Shown: positions 43,320 through 52,014 of the stretch, piece by piece
Position numbering within the stretch: the first letter of the stretch is position 1
Layout of the letters: every line of letters begins with the position of its first letter
Assembly (NCBI RefSeq): GCF_003058225.1
Contig: NZ_QBUG01000013.1
Location: 124,001-188,000 of the forward strand
Direction: 5' to 3'
DNA length: 64,000 nucleotides
Origin: Promicromonospora sp. AC04
Lineage (GTDB): Bacteria > Actinomycetota > Actinomycetes > Actinomycetales > Cellulomonadaceae
Program-made: the position numbers and the translations under genes
The notes under the pieces: model-generated
Databases searched by the model: none
Told to the model about the DNA's origin: nothing
The model's input: only the letters and a program-made list of their open reading frames with translations

Positions 43320-44324
43320 TTACCAGTTCCCGTAGACGCGCTCCGAGTTCGCGGCGATGTCGGCGCACAGCGTCGCGAGGTCTTCTCCGAGGTGAGCGGC
43401 CATCGCCCGGACCGTATGGGCCGCCGCGAACGGGGCGTTCGGCTGCCCCCGGTACGGGTGCGGCGTGAGGTAGGGGGCATCGGTCTCCAGGAGGATCAGC
43501 TCGCGCGGCGCCACCGCGAGGGCCGCACGCAGGTGGTTGTTGGCCTTGAACGTGACCGGGCCGGCGAACGACAGGTACCAGCCGTGCTCGGCGCAGACGC
43601 GGGCCATCTCGGCGTCGCCGCTGTAGCAGTGGAAGACGGTGCGCTCGGGCGCGCCGTCGGCCAGCAGGACCTCGATGACCTGGGCGTGCGCGTCCCGGTC
43701 GTGGATCTGCAGGGCCAGGCCCAGCTCCTTGGCCAGGGCGATGTGCGCGCGGAAGGCGTCCCGCTGGGCCTGCTCGCCGCGCGGGCCCGTGCGGAACAGG
43801 TCCATGCCGGTCTCGCCGATCGCGCGGATACGGTCGTTGCTCTTGGCGAGGTCCGCGATCTCAGCGATCGCATCGGAGAGGCCCACGGTGTGGCGCTCCT
43901 CGAACGCGGGGGTGAGCCCGTCGGGCCCCACCTCGTCGACGCCGGCATGCAGGGTCGCTTCGTTCGGATGAACGGCAACGGCCCCCAACACCTGAGCCCC
44001 TCGTCGGGTGCTGGGTATGTGTGGGGCATCCGGTCCCGGGCCCCGCGAATACCCTGCGCTCAACGAGGCGAGCAGGTCGGCTGTCCAGCGGGCCGAGGGG
44101 AGGTCGCAGCCGACCTGGACCACGCGGTCCACTCCTGCCGCCGCCGCGCGGGCCAGGTGGTCGGTGATGGACGGCGGCCAGGCGTAACCACCCGGCTCGC
44201 CGTCTGGCCCTTTGCTGGGCAGGACCGCTGCGATGTGGTCGAGGTGGGTGTGGTTGTCCACGACGGGGACGGGCAGCGGATCCGGGTCGGCCGGAAATCC
44301 GCGCTCGCGGGTGCGCTTTGCCAT
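43320..44324 (-). CDS. TatD-family metal-dependent DNase
   Basis: The ATG at 44324 gives 334 residues, somewhat longer than usual because of a loop near residues 45-110. TIM-barrel metal motifs are DNHTHLD at the start, AVHPNE, the glutamate in RAIGETGMDLFR, LQIHDRDAHAQVIEV, FHCYSGD and the last aspartate in LLETDAPYLTPHP. TatD proteins are 3'-5' exonucleases linked to oxidative DNA repair. It lies 11 bases downstream of metG, the conserved metG-tatD-rpf-rsmA order. Confidence 0.94.
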   Translation of the reverse strand: MAKRTRERGFPADPDPLPVPVVDNHTHLDHIAAVLPSKGPDGEPGGYAWPPSITDHLARAAAAGVDRVVQVGCDLPSARWTADLLASLSAGYSRGPGPDAPHIPSTRRGAQVLGAVAVHPNEATLHAGVDEVGPDGLTPAFEERHTVGLSDAIAEIADLAKSNDRIRAIGETGMDLFRTGPRGEQAQRDAFRAHIALAKELGLALQIHDRDAHAQVIEVLLADGAPERTVFHCYSGDAEMARVCAEHGWYLSFAGPVTFKANNHLRAALAVAPRELILLETDAPYLTPHPYRGQPNAPFAAAHTVRAMAAHLGEDLATLCADIAANSERVYGNW

Positions 44325-44335
44325 CTTCTGGTCGC

Positions 44336-45961
44336 TCAGACCGCCGGGTCGTCGAGGCGCGGGAACAGGGCGGCGCCCTTCGTCACGGTGGCGCCCGCGG
44401 GCAGCACCCCGAACATCGCCGCGCCGTCGAGCGGCTGCGCGTCGAGCGCCCCCAGCGAGGCCTCCGCACCGAGCAGCTCCCAGAGCCCGGCCGCCGCCTT
44501 CGGCGTGATCGGGTTGAGCAGCACCGCGAGCGACCGCAGCGCCTCCGTGGCCGTGACGAGCGACGTCGCGAGGCGTCCGCCGTCGACCCCCGCGCCGGTC
44601 TCGTCGAGCTCGCCGGGCTCCTTCGCGAGCTTCCACGGCTGCGTGTCGGCGAGGTAGCCGTTCGTGGCGTCCACGAGGGTCCACACCGCCGACACCGCGT
44701 CGTGGATGGCCAGCCGGTCGATCGCCGCCTCGGCGTCGGCCACCGCCTTGGCCGCGACCTGGGCGAGGCCGGTCTCGGCGTCGGTCAGCTCTCCCGGGGT
44801 GGGCAGCGAGCCGCCGAAGTACTTGCCGATCATCGCCGCGGTCCGGGACGCGAGGTTCCCGAACCCGTTGGCGAGCTCGCCGTTGTACCGGGCGGTCATG
44901 TCCTCCCAGGAGAACGAGCCGTCGCCGCCGAACGCGATGGTCCGCATGAAGTAGTAGCGGAACGCGTCCGACCCGAAGGTGTCGATGATGTCCGACGGCG
45001 CGATGCCCGTGAGCTTGGACTTGCTCATCTTCTCGCCGCCCACCAGGAGCCAGCCGTGCGCGAAGACGGTTTTCGGCAGCGGCAGGCCCGCCGCCATGAG
45101 CATCGCCGGCCAGATCACTGCGTGGAACCGCAGGATGTCCTTTCCGACGAGGTGCACGTCGGCCGGCCAGGTCCGCGCGAACTGCTCCTTGCGCTCGGGG
45201 TCGCTGCTGTCGAGGCCGACGGCCGTGGCATAGTTCAGCAGCGCGTCGAACCACACGTACAGCACGTGCGAGGAGTCCCACGGGATCGGGACGCCCCAGT
45301 CGAACGTCGAGCGCGAGATCGACAGGTCCTGCAGGCCCTGCTTGACGAAGCTGGCGACCTCGTTGCGGGCCGACGCCGGCTGCACGAACTCGGGGTGCTC
45401 CTCGTACAGCGCGATCAGCCGGTCCGCGTACGCGCTCATCTTGAAGAAGTAGTTCTGCTCCGAGAGCATCTCGACGGGCGTGCCGTGGATGGGGCACAGC
45501 TTGAGCCCCGCGAAGTCACCGGTCCCGTCGATCAGCTCGCCCGGGAGCTTGTACTCCTCGCAGCCCACGCAGTACGGGCCCTCGTAGGCGCCCTCGTAGA
45601 TCTCGCCCTTGTCGTACAGGTCCTTCAGGAACGCCTGCACCGAGGTCTCGTGCCGCTCCTGCGTGGTGCGGATGAAGTCGTCGTTGCGCACGTCGAGGGT
45701 CTTGAGCACCGGCTTCCACGCCGTCTCGACGAGCCGGTCCGCCCAGTCCTGCGGGGTCACGCCGTTCGCCTCGGCGGTGCGCAGCACCTTCTCGCCGTGC
45801 TCGTCCGTCCCGGTGAGGAACCAGACGCTCTCCTGGCGCTGGCGGTGCCAGCGCGTCACGACGTCGGCAGCGACCGTCGTGTACGCGTGCCCGATATGGG
45901 GGGCGTCGTTCACGTAGTAGATCGGCGTCGTGAGGTAGAAGGTCTTCTCGGCTTCCGGCAT
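44336..45961 (-). CDS. metG: Methionyl-tRNA synthetase
   Basis: A class I aminoacyl-tRNA synthetase charging methionine, 541 residues. The signatures are HIGHAYTTVAADVVTRWHR (HIGH) and MSKSKLTG (KMSKS). The zinc-knuckle region YCVGCEEYKLPGE and LCPIHGTPVE is present in its single-knuckle form. The C-terminal dimerisation domain of the longer form is absent, as in many actinobacteria. It is the first gene of the metG-tatD unit. Confidence 0.97.
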   Translation of the reverse strand: MPEAEKTFYLTTPIYYVNDAPHIGHAYTTVAADVVTRWHRQRQESVWFLTGTDEHGEKVLRTAEANGVTPQDWADRLVETAWKPVLKTLDVRNDDFIRTTQERHETSVQAFLKDLYDKGEIYEGAYEGPYCVGCEEYKLPGELIDGTGDFAGLKLCPIHGTPVEMLSEQNYFFKMSAYADRLIALYEEHPEFVQPASARNEVASFVKQGLQDLSISRSTFDWGVPIPWDSSHVLYVWFDALLNYATAVGLDSSDPERKEQFARTWPADVHLVGKDILRFHAVIWPAMLMAAGLPLPKTVFAHGWLLVGGEKMSKSKLTGIAPSDIIDTFGSDAFRYYFMRTIAFGGDGSFSWEDMTARYNGELANGFGNLASRTAAMIGKYFGGSLPTPGELTDAETGLAQVAAKAVADAEAAIDRLAIHDAVSAVWTLVDATNGYLADTQPWKLAKEPGELDETGAGVDGGRLATSLVTATEALRSLAVLLNPITPKAAAGLWELLGAEASLGALDAQPLDGAAMFGVLPAGATVTKGAALFPRLDDPAV

Positions 45962-46036
45962 GACGTCAATGGTAGTTGCGCGGCGATGGCGAGCCGTGCG
46001 TTATCCACAGCCGCTGCCCGACGGCGGCGGGGCGGG

Positions 46037-46693
46037 TCAGCGCACTACTGCGGGGTCGACCTCGTCGGCCCAGTCGAGGAAGGTTTCGACGATCGCGATG
46101 CGCTGCACCGAGCCGACGTCGTACTGGGCGAAGTCCGCGGCAGAGAACCGGCCGGCCTGCCGAAACCTCTCCGCAAGCATGCGTCGGTCCAGGGGAACGG
46201 CCTCGATCTGGTCGCCCATTGCAAGGACGTCCACCCGGGTGAAGCGGCCGGACTCAAGGACCGTGTGGATGTCGATGTAGTCACGCGCCTCACCACGCGA
46301 CCAGAGCGCCCCCATCTTGTTCGCCACGGCATCGCGTGGGTCGAGCACGGGGCCGATCTCGAGCATTCGCGGCGGGAACTCGCGGTAGTCCCACCCGAGC
46401 TGGATGTCGCTCCAGGTCTCCGTGGCTTCGTCAACAACCCGCAGGTCGGCGAACGTGGGACCGATCCGGTTGTCGGTTACCACGAGCCCGTCCACTCGGA
46501 ACGCATGGCGGAGCGCTTCGACCGCCTCTGCGAACTGCTCGGGGTCGCCGAGATCGGTGAAGAGGTCGACGTCAGATGACGGTCGATCCCCCATGCCGTT
46601 TGCCGAGATCGCGTAACCGCCCGCGAGCACGAACCCATACTTCTCCACCGCCTCGAGCCCGATCCGGGCGAGGCGGTCGTGGAACGGGCGCAT
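46037..46693 (-). CDS. AbiEii/DUF1814-type nucleotidyltransferase (putative toxin)
   Basis: The ATG at 46693 overlaps the stop of the upstream partner (TGATG) and gives 218 residues. The nucleotidyltransferase pattern is visible: FVLAGGYAISANGMGDRPSS with the following DVDLFTD (GG-x-A ... D-x-D), a later aspartate in WSDIQLGWD, and ARDYIDIHTVL. This is the AbiEii/MenT family, whose members add nucleotides to tRNA 3' ends or otherwise stop growth as toxins of type IV-like systems or phage abortive infection. Toxicity here is inferred from family and pairing only. Confidence 0.8.
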   Translation of the reverse strand: MRPFHDRLARIGLEAVEKYGFVLAGGYAISANGMGDRPSSDVDLFTDLGDPEQFAEAVEALRHAFRVDGLVVTDNRIGPTFADLRVVDEATETWSDIQLGWDYREFPPRMLEIGPVLDPRDAVANKMGALWSRGEARDYIDIHTVLESGRFTRVDVLAMGDQIEAVPLDRRMLAERFRQAGRFSAADFAQYDVGSVQRIAIVETFLDWADEVDPAVVR

Positions 46694-47055
46694 CAGGCCG
46701 TTCTCGCCATGCTTCGAGCCGCGAGCTCCGGGAACTTGCTCTCCCAGATCGCTCGGCACCGTATCGGCAGGTTCAGCTCGGGCCAGAGCTCGAGCAGGAA
46801 TCGCCGATCGAGGATCTGGACGTGATCACGCGCGATGCCGTCGCGGACCGTCGCGCTGTACAGGCTCCAGCGCTGCGCCGGATCGTCCACGTCGTACACA
46901 GGGTCAGGTGCCGTAGAGATCGGTGGCCAGACGCGAACAACGCCGCGCTTCGGCCCCCGCAGATCATCCAATGACTCCGGGGTGACGTACGGGATGTGGT
47001 CGGCGTAGACGAAGCTGCGCGGCACCCTCCGGTGCGCGCCGGGATCTGCGGACAT
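46693..47055 (-). CDS. Partner of the AbiEii-like gene (putative antitoxin), unknown fold
   Basis: About 120 residues (start at the ATG at 47055, or 47064). The protein has YADHIPYVTPESLDDLRGPK, VYDVDDPAQRWSLYSATVRD and LLELWPELNLPIRCRAIWES, an actinobacterial family that I recall typically preceding an AbiEii-type nucleotidyltransferase; that recollection was not checked here. Its stop overlaps the start of the next gene, so the two are translated together. There is no obvious helix-turn-helix, so it is not a standard AbiEi; the antitoxin role is inferred from the arrangement. Confidence 0.6.
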   Translation of the reverse strand: MSADPGAHRRVPRSFVYADHIPYVTPESLDDLRGPKRGVVRVWPPISTAPDPVYDVDDPAQRWSLYSATVRDGIARDHVQILDRRFLLELWPELNLPIRCRAIWESKFPELAARSMARTA

Positions 47056-47169
47056 CCTGTTCACCCCTTCCGATTCTTACGATGCTTCGAGCCTACGACG
47101 GGCCCCGTTCTCGCCGACCAGATTATCCACAGCCCTAGTCGTCTGCAACTGTACGTGCGGCTCCCAGGA

Positions 47170-48387
47170 TCACCCCGCCGGCGTCAGCGTGACGTGCAGC
47201 AGCCGGTCGTCCTCGGCACTCGGCGTGCCCCGGCCGTCCGTGTTGTTCGTCAGCACGTACAGCTCGCCGTCGGCCCCCGCGTGGACCGCACGCAGCCGGC
47301 CGAACTCGCCCTCCAGCAGCGCCTGCGGCTCCCCGAAGCCCGGGCTCTCCCCGTCCGCCACGTCCGACGCGGTGCCGAGCAGCGGCACGCGCCACAGGCG
47401 CTCCCCGCGCAGCGACGCCAGGTAGACGGCCTCCTCGGTGACGGCGATGCCCGACGGCGACGCCTCCGACGTCGGCCACCACGCCACCGGGTCCGTGAAG
47501 GTCACGCCCGGCGGCGGCTCGAACCCCTCGCCCGGGCCCTCGACGTCGGGCCAGCCGTAGTTGCCGCCCGGCTCGATGACGTTGAGCTCGTCGAGCTGGT
47601 CCTGCCCGAACTCGCTCGCGAACATCCGCCCGCTCGCGTCCCAACCCAGGCCCTGCACGTTGCGGTGTCCCAGGGACCACACCGGCGAGCCGGCGTCCGG
47701 GTTGCCGGGCGCCGGCTCGCCGTCGGGCGTGATGCGCAGGATCTTGCCGCCCAGCGACTCCGGGTCCTGCGCGTTCGCGGTGTCCCCGGCGTCGCCCGTG
47801 GTGACGTACAGGTATCCGTCCGGCCCGAGCGCGAGACGGCCCCCGTTGTGGTTGGACGCGCTCGGGATGCCGTCGAGGATCGTCGTGAGGTCGCGCAGCT
47901 CCATGCCGTCGAGGTCCAGCTCCGCGCGCAGCACTGCGTTGTCCTGCTCCCCCGTGCGGTACAGGAAGACGGTGAACATGGGCCCGGCGTCGTCCGGGTC
48001 GACGGCGACGCCGAGGAGGCCGCCCTCGCCGTCGGGCACGGTCTGATCGGCCAGCTCCTGCGCGTCCCCCGACGCGTCCAGCGGCTCGACGTCGCCGCTC
48101 GGGTGCACTACCGCGAGCGCCGCGTCGTCCCGCATCGTGACGAGGAACCGACCACCCGGCAGCGGGGCCATGCCCCAGGGGACCGGGAGCCCCTCCGCCA
48201 CCGCCTCGGTCTCGGCCGTCACCGCCCCGTCCCAGGGGTCGTCCGACGCCGCCGCGCTCGCCGAGTCTGTCGGGCTCGGCGACACGACGCCCGGGTCGGG
48301 CGAGCCGGTGCAGCCGGCCAGCAGCAGGGCTACCCCAAGGGCCCCCGCAACGGCGATGCCAGGGGCGCGTACAGCAATCTCATCCAC
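47170..48387 (-). CDS. PQQ-dependent sugar dehydrogenase-like lipoprotein (GSDH family)
   Basis: The GTG at 48387 gives 405 residues beginning with a signal peptide and lipobox LLLAGC, so it is anchored outside the membrane. The mature protein is a six-bladed propeller of the soluble glucose/sorbosone dehydrogenase family: VPWGMAPLPGGRFLVTMRD, GGLLGVAVDPDDAG, NHNGGRLALGPDGYLYVTTG, GHRNVQGLGWDASGRMFASE and GGNYGWPDVEGPGEG. Family members oxidise sugars with PQQ, but many actinobacterial ones lack a known cofactor supply and none is seen here. Confidence 0.85.
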   Translation of the reverse strand: MDEIAVRAPGIAVAGALGVALLLAGCTGSPDPGVVSPSPTDSASAAASDDPWDGAVTAETEAVAEGLPVPWGMAPLPGGRFLVTMRDDAALAVVHPSGDVEPLDASGDAQELADQTVPDGEGGLLGVAVDPDDAGPMFTVFLYRTGEQDNAVLRAELDLDGMELRDLTTILDGIPSASNHNGGRLALGPDGYLYVTTGDAGDTANAQDPESLGGKILRITPDGEPAPGNPDAGSPVWSLGHRNVQGLGWDASGRMFASEFGQDQLDELNVIEPGGNYGWPDVEGPGEGFEPPPGVTFTDPVAWWPTSEASPSGIAVTEEAVYLASLRGERLWRVPLLGTASDVADGESPGFGEPQALLEGEFGRLRAVHAGADGELYVLTNNTDGRGTPSAEDDRLLHVTLTPAG

Positions 48388-48487
48388 CGCCCCATCCAAG
48401 CACCGTGCGCCCCCGAGTGGTCGGTATTTCGCCGGGTGATGGGCACTCCGAGGGCTGGCCCACGGCTCCGTCACGGGCGGCCACCAG

Positions 48488-48544
48488 CGACCCCTACACA
48501 CTGCATCCCATCGTCGGGGTGTCGCGTGCAGTGTGTTGGGGTCG
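48488..48544. repeat. 18-bp inverted repeat in the divergent gap before the nicotinamidase gene
   Basis: Arms 48488-48505 and 48527-48544 (right arm starting TGCAGTGTGT) are complementary except for one base, around a 21-base loop. The gap lies between divergent genes, where a terminator is not expected, so an operator or the remnant of a lost gene end is possible. Confidence 0.6.
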
Positions 48545-48618
48545 TCACGGAGCGGGCGGACGGACAGGCGGGCGGCGTGGGCTGCCATCTCACCAATCAC
48601 GGTGGCAGAGTGGGGCGT

Positions 48619-49215
48619 ATGAGTCTTACCGAGTCCGGGATCGAGCGCCGGGCGCTCGTCGTCGTCGACGTGCAGCCCACGTTCTGTGAGGGAGGTGAGC
48701 TCGCGACCGAGGGCGCGAACGAGATCGCGCACCGCGTCGCGGCCTACGCCGCGGCCCACCGGGACCGGTACACGACGGTGGTGACCACGCAGGACTGGCA
48801 CATCGACCCGGGCGAGCACTTCAGCGAGAACCCCGACTTCGTGGACTCGTGGCCGCCGCACGGCATCGCGGGCTCCCCCAACGCCGAGCTGCACCCGGCG
48901 CTTGCCGACCTCAGCCCGGACGCCCGGCTGAAGAAGGGCCAGTACTCGCACGGGTACTCCGGCTTCGACGGCGCGGACGAGCATGGCCGGAGCCTCGCGA
49001 CGGTCCTGTCGGACGCCGGGGTCACCGCCGTCGACGTCGTGGGCCTCGTGGAGTCGCACTGCGTGAAGCACACCGCGCTGGACGCCCGCCGCGCGGGCCT
49101 GCACGCCCGGGTGCTGACGGACCTGACGATCCCGGTCTCCGCGGCGCAGGGCGAGGTCGCCGAGAAGGAGCTGACCGCCGCGGGCGTGGAGCTCCGCGAC
49201 TCCTCGGCCGTCTGA
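48619..49215 (+). CDS. pncA: Nicotinamidase
   Basis: Nicotinamidase converts nicotinamide to nicotinate for NAD salvage and, in relatives, activates pyrazinamide. The 198 residues contain the catalytic aspartate in ALVVVDVQPTFCEGGEL, the metal site TTQDWHIDPGEHFSENP, the catalytic lysine in RLKKGQYSHGYSGFDG, and the nucleophile cysteine in GLVESHCVKHTALDA. All three catalytic residues are present. The ATG at 48619 is the only start before the conserved first strand. It is divergent from the sugar dehydrogenase gene. Confidence 0.94.
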   Translation: MSLTESGIERRALVVVDVQPTFCEGGELATEGANEIAHRVAAYAAAHRDRYTTVVTTQDWHIDPGEHFSENPDFVDSWPPHGIAGSPNAELHPALADLSPDARLKKGQYSHGYSGFDGADEHGRSLATVLSDAGVTAVDVVGLVESHCVKHTALDARRAGLHARVLTDLTIPVSAAQGEVAEKELTAAGVELRDSSAV

Positions 49216-49269
49216 TCCGTGGTCACACGCTCGGGACACTCCGGTGACCTGTACGTCTGACCCGCCGGG

Positions 49270-50937
49270 CTAGATCCAGCTCGGGAGCAGCATCAGCCGC
49301 TGCCAGTACTCGTAGGGCACAGGCATCGCGGTCCAGATCGGGTAGTAGAGCACGCTCACGCCGACGATCAGCACCACCAGCACGGCGGCCAGCCAGACCA
49401 CTATCCGCCGGTCCGCGCTCCTGCGCGGCGTCCGTTCGACCCCGACCGCAAGGAGATACACGAGCGTCAGGATCACGAACGGCGTGAACACTATCGAGTA
49501 GAACGTGAAGATGGTGCGGTCCGCCAGGGGCCAGGAGTACAGGAACCAGGGCAGCCAGCCCGCGGCGATGCCCGCGAGGGCGGCGGTGCCGCGCCAGTCG
49601 CGGTACCGGATCACGAGCACCAGCGCCACGGGGATCGCGAGCGCGCCCAGCCACCACAGCAGCGGGTTGCCGAGCGATGTCACCGCCTGGGCGCAGTCAC
49701 CGACGGAGTCGGCGGGGCAGGGCCCCTGGCCGGGCGCGAACTTCTCCCAGAAGAACGACGTCGGACGCCACTGCACTATCCAGCCCAGCGGGTGCGACGC
49801 GTAGTTGTGCTCCGAGTCCAGGCCCGTGTGGAAGTCCCACATCATGCGGTGGTACTCCCACAGCGACCGCCCGGCCTCCCATCCGCCCTGCGCCCAGCCC
49901 CAGTCGGGCCACCAGCCCGGCGGCGTCACGCCGTTCACCACGGCCCAGTCCCGCAGGTACGACTTCGGGTGCGCGAACCAGGCCGACCACGACGCGATGT
50001 ACACCACGACCACGGTGGGCAGCATGACCAGGGCGGCGGGGACGGCGTCGACCACCGTGGCGTCCTCCCACCAGCGCCCGATGCCCGCGGTGCGGCGCGC
50101 CATGAGGTCCCAGACCACGGTGAGCAGGCAGAACGCCGCTACGAAGTAGAGGCCCGACCACTTGACCCCGCACGCCAGACCCAGCGAGACGGCCGCGGCG
50201 AACCGCCACCCGCGGAAGCCGAGCCGCGGCCCGTACTGCCCGATCGCCCCGCCCGCCTCCACGATCTGCGCCACCCGGTCCGCGAGCCTTCGTCTGGCCC
50301 ACTCGCGGTCCAGCACCAGGCAGCCGAACGCGACGAGCACCCAGAACATGAGGAACTGGTCCAGCAGGCCGGTGCGCGAGTGAACTATCGCCTCGCCGTC
50401 GACCGCGAGCAGGAGCCCCGCGACCAGGCCCAGCAGGGTGGACGAGAACATGCGCCGGGCGATCCGCGCGATCAGGAGCACGGCCAGGATGCCGATCACG
50501 GCGCTGGCGATGCGCCAGTGCATCGGGTTCTCGGCCCCGCCCATGAGGCGCATCCCGATGGCGATCATCCACTTGCCGACGGGCGGGTGGACCACGTACT
50601 CGGCCTCGTCGGTCTTGTACGAGCTGACGTCACCCGCCTCGAACGCCGGGTTGGGCTTGTCGGGCCACGCGGCCTCGAAGCCGAGGCTGGCCAGCGACCA
50701 GCCCTCCTTGACGTAGTACGTCTCGTCGAAGACCAGCTTGCCCGGGCGGCCCAGCTCCCACAGCCGCGCGCCCGCCGCTATCGCCGTCACGACGAGCGCG
50801 CCGACCACGGCCCAGAACCGGTCCGAGACGCGCCGGCCGAGGGCGAGGCGGCGCTCGCCCAGCAGGTCGCGCAGGAGGCGGTCGCGCACGGGCGGTTCAG
50901 GCGGCGCAACGGTCGGGAACGACCCGGTGGGCGTCAT
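49270..50937 (-). CDS. Dolichyl-phosphate-mannose protein mannosyltransferase (PMT family)
   Basis: A GT39 membrane enzyme that transfers mannose from polyprenyl-phosphate-mannose to Ser/Thr of exported proteins. The ATG at 50937 gives 555 residues. The first luminal loop has the catalytic acidic pair in LVFDETYYVKEGWSLA, and HPPVGKWMIAIG follows. The helices GLACGVKWSGLYFVAAFCLL and the motif HNYASHPLGWIVQWRP are PMT-specific. It is adjacent and divergent to rsmI, the normal actinobacterial arrangement, and the donor may come from the GT2-GtrA protein at 16-17 kb. Confidence 0.94.
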   Translation of the reverse strand: MTPTGSFPTVAPPEPPVRDRLLRDLLGERRLALGRRVSDRFWAVVGALVVTAIAAGARLWELGRPGKLVFDETYYVKEGWSLASLGFEAAWPDKPNPAFEAGDVSSYKTDEAEYVVHPPVGKWMIAIGMRLMGGAENPMHWRIASAVIGILAVLLIARIARRMFSSTLLGLVAGLLLAVDGEAIVHSRTGLLDQFLMFWVLVAFGCLVLDREWARRRLADRVAQIVEAGGAIGQYGPRLGFRGWRFAAAVSLGLACGVKWSGLYFVAAFCLLTVVWDLMARRTAGIGRWWEDATVVDAVPAALVMLPTVVVVYIASWSAWFAHPKSYLRDWAVVNGVTPPGWWPDWGWAQGGWEAGRSLWEYHRMMWDFHTGLDSEHNYASHPLGWIVQWRPTSFFWEKFAPGQGPCPADSVGDCAQAVTSLGNPLLWWLGALAIPVALVLVIRYRDWRGTAALAGIAAGWLPWFLYSWPLADRTIFTFYSIVFTPFVILTLVYLLAVGVERTPRRSADRRIVVWLAAVLVVLIVGVSVLYYPIWTAMPVPYEYWQRLMLLPSWI

Positions 50938-51075
50938 CCGAGCGCCCACGGCCTCGCGGCGCACGTGCGCGCCGTACGTTCCGGGCAGAGCCTGCTGCGC
51001 TGCGGCGAGATGCGCTCTTGTGGCGTCAGGCTGCTGAGACACCGGGCCAGCATAGAGCGTGGGACCCTGTGGTCC

Positions 51076-51960
51076 ATGACCGACCCGTCCCCGGTTCCTG
51101 GGCCCGCGCCCGAGGCCGGCTCTCTCGTCCTGGCCGCCACCCCGATCGGCAACACGGAGGACGCATCGCCCCGGCTGGTCCGCCTGCTGGCCGACGCCGA
51201 CGTCGTCGCCGCCGAGGACACCCGCCGCCTGCACGGGCTGGCCGGACGGCTGGGCGTCGAGGTGCGCGGCAAGGTCACCAGCTATCACGAGCACAACGAG
51301 ACGGCCCGCGCGGACGAGCTGCTCGACGTCGTCGCCGGGGGCGGCACCGTGGTGGTCGTGACCGACGCCGGCATGCCGTCCGTCTCCGACCCCGGGTACC
51401 GCATAGTGGAGCGCGCGATCGAGCGCGACCTGCGCGTCACCGCCGCACCGGGGCCGAGCGCGGTGCTGACGGCGCTGGCGCTCTCCGGCCTGCCGACCGA
51501 CCGGTTCACGTTCGAGGGCTTCCTGCCGCGCAAGGCCGGGGACCGCGCCAGGACGCTCAAGGCGCTGGCCGCCGAGCCGCGCACCATGGTGTTCTTCGAG
51601 GCGCCGCACCGGATCGCGGAGACGCTTGGCGCCATGGCCGTCGCGTTCGGGGAGGCTCGGCCGGCCGCCGTCGCGCGGGAGCTCACCAAGACCTACGAGG
51701 AGGTGCTGCGCGGCCCCCTCGCGAACCTCGCGGAGCGCGCAGCGGCCGAGCAGCTCCGTGGCGAGATCTGCGTAGTCGTCGGCGGGGCGCCGGCGGTGCA
51801 GGCCAGCGTGGACGACGTCGTGAGCGAGGTCCTCGAGCGGGTCGCCCAGGGCGAGCGGCTCAAGGCCGCGGTCGCCGAGGTGGCCGACGCCGCGGGCGTC
51901 CCCAAGCGCGACCTCTATGCGGCGGCCCTCGCGGCCCGCCCGCCCCGCCCGGGTCGTTGA
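51076..51960 (+). CDS. rsmI: 16S rRNA (cytidine1402-2'-O)-methyltransferase
   Basis: RsmI methylates the ribose of C1402 in the decoding centre. The ATG at 51076 gives 294 residues. The tetrapyrrole-methylase-like fold shows SLVLAATPIGNTEDASPRLV, ADVVAAEDTRRLHGLAGRLG, VVTDAGMPSVSDPGYRIV, APGPSAVLTALALSGLPTDR and FFEAPHRIAETL, all diagnostic. The C-terminus is an alanine-rich regulatory tail. It is divergent from the mannosyltransferase gene. Confidence 0.96.
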   Translation: MTDPSPVPGPAPEAGSLVLAATPIGNTEDASPRLVRLLADADVVAAEDTRRLHGLAGRLGVEVRGKVTSYHEHNETARADELLDVVAGGGTVVVVTDAGMPSVSDPGYRIVERAIERDLRVTAAPGPSAVLTALALSGLPTDRFTFEGFLPRKAGDRARTLKALAAEPRTMVFFEAPHRIAETLGAMAVAFGEARPAAVARELTKTYEEVLRGPLANLAERAAAEQLRGEICVVVGGAPAVQASVDDVVSEVLERVAQGERLKAAVAEVADAAGVPKRDLYAAALAARPPRPGR

Positions 51961-52004
51961 GTGCCGGCTATTCGCAGGCTCCACTAGCTAGCCGGCACTC
52001 AACG
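51955..52004. terminator. Bidirectional hairpin between rsmI and the GH20 gene
   Basis: Sixteen-base arms CGTTGAGTGCCGGCTA (51955-51970) and TAGCCGGCACTCAACG (51989-52004) are exactly complementary, and the left arm includes the rsmI stop codon. Confidence 0.85.
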
Positions 52005-52014
52005 ACGGGGAGGG

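Noticed and set aside
44318-46579. Long plus-strand frame opposite metG
   Set aside because: Antisense shadow of metG and the nucleotidyltransferase gene, both recognised by motifs.
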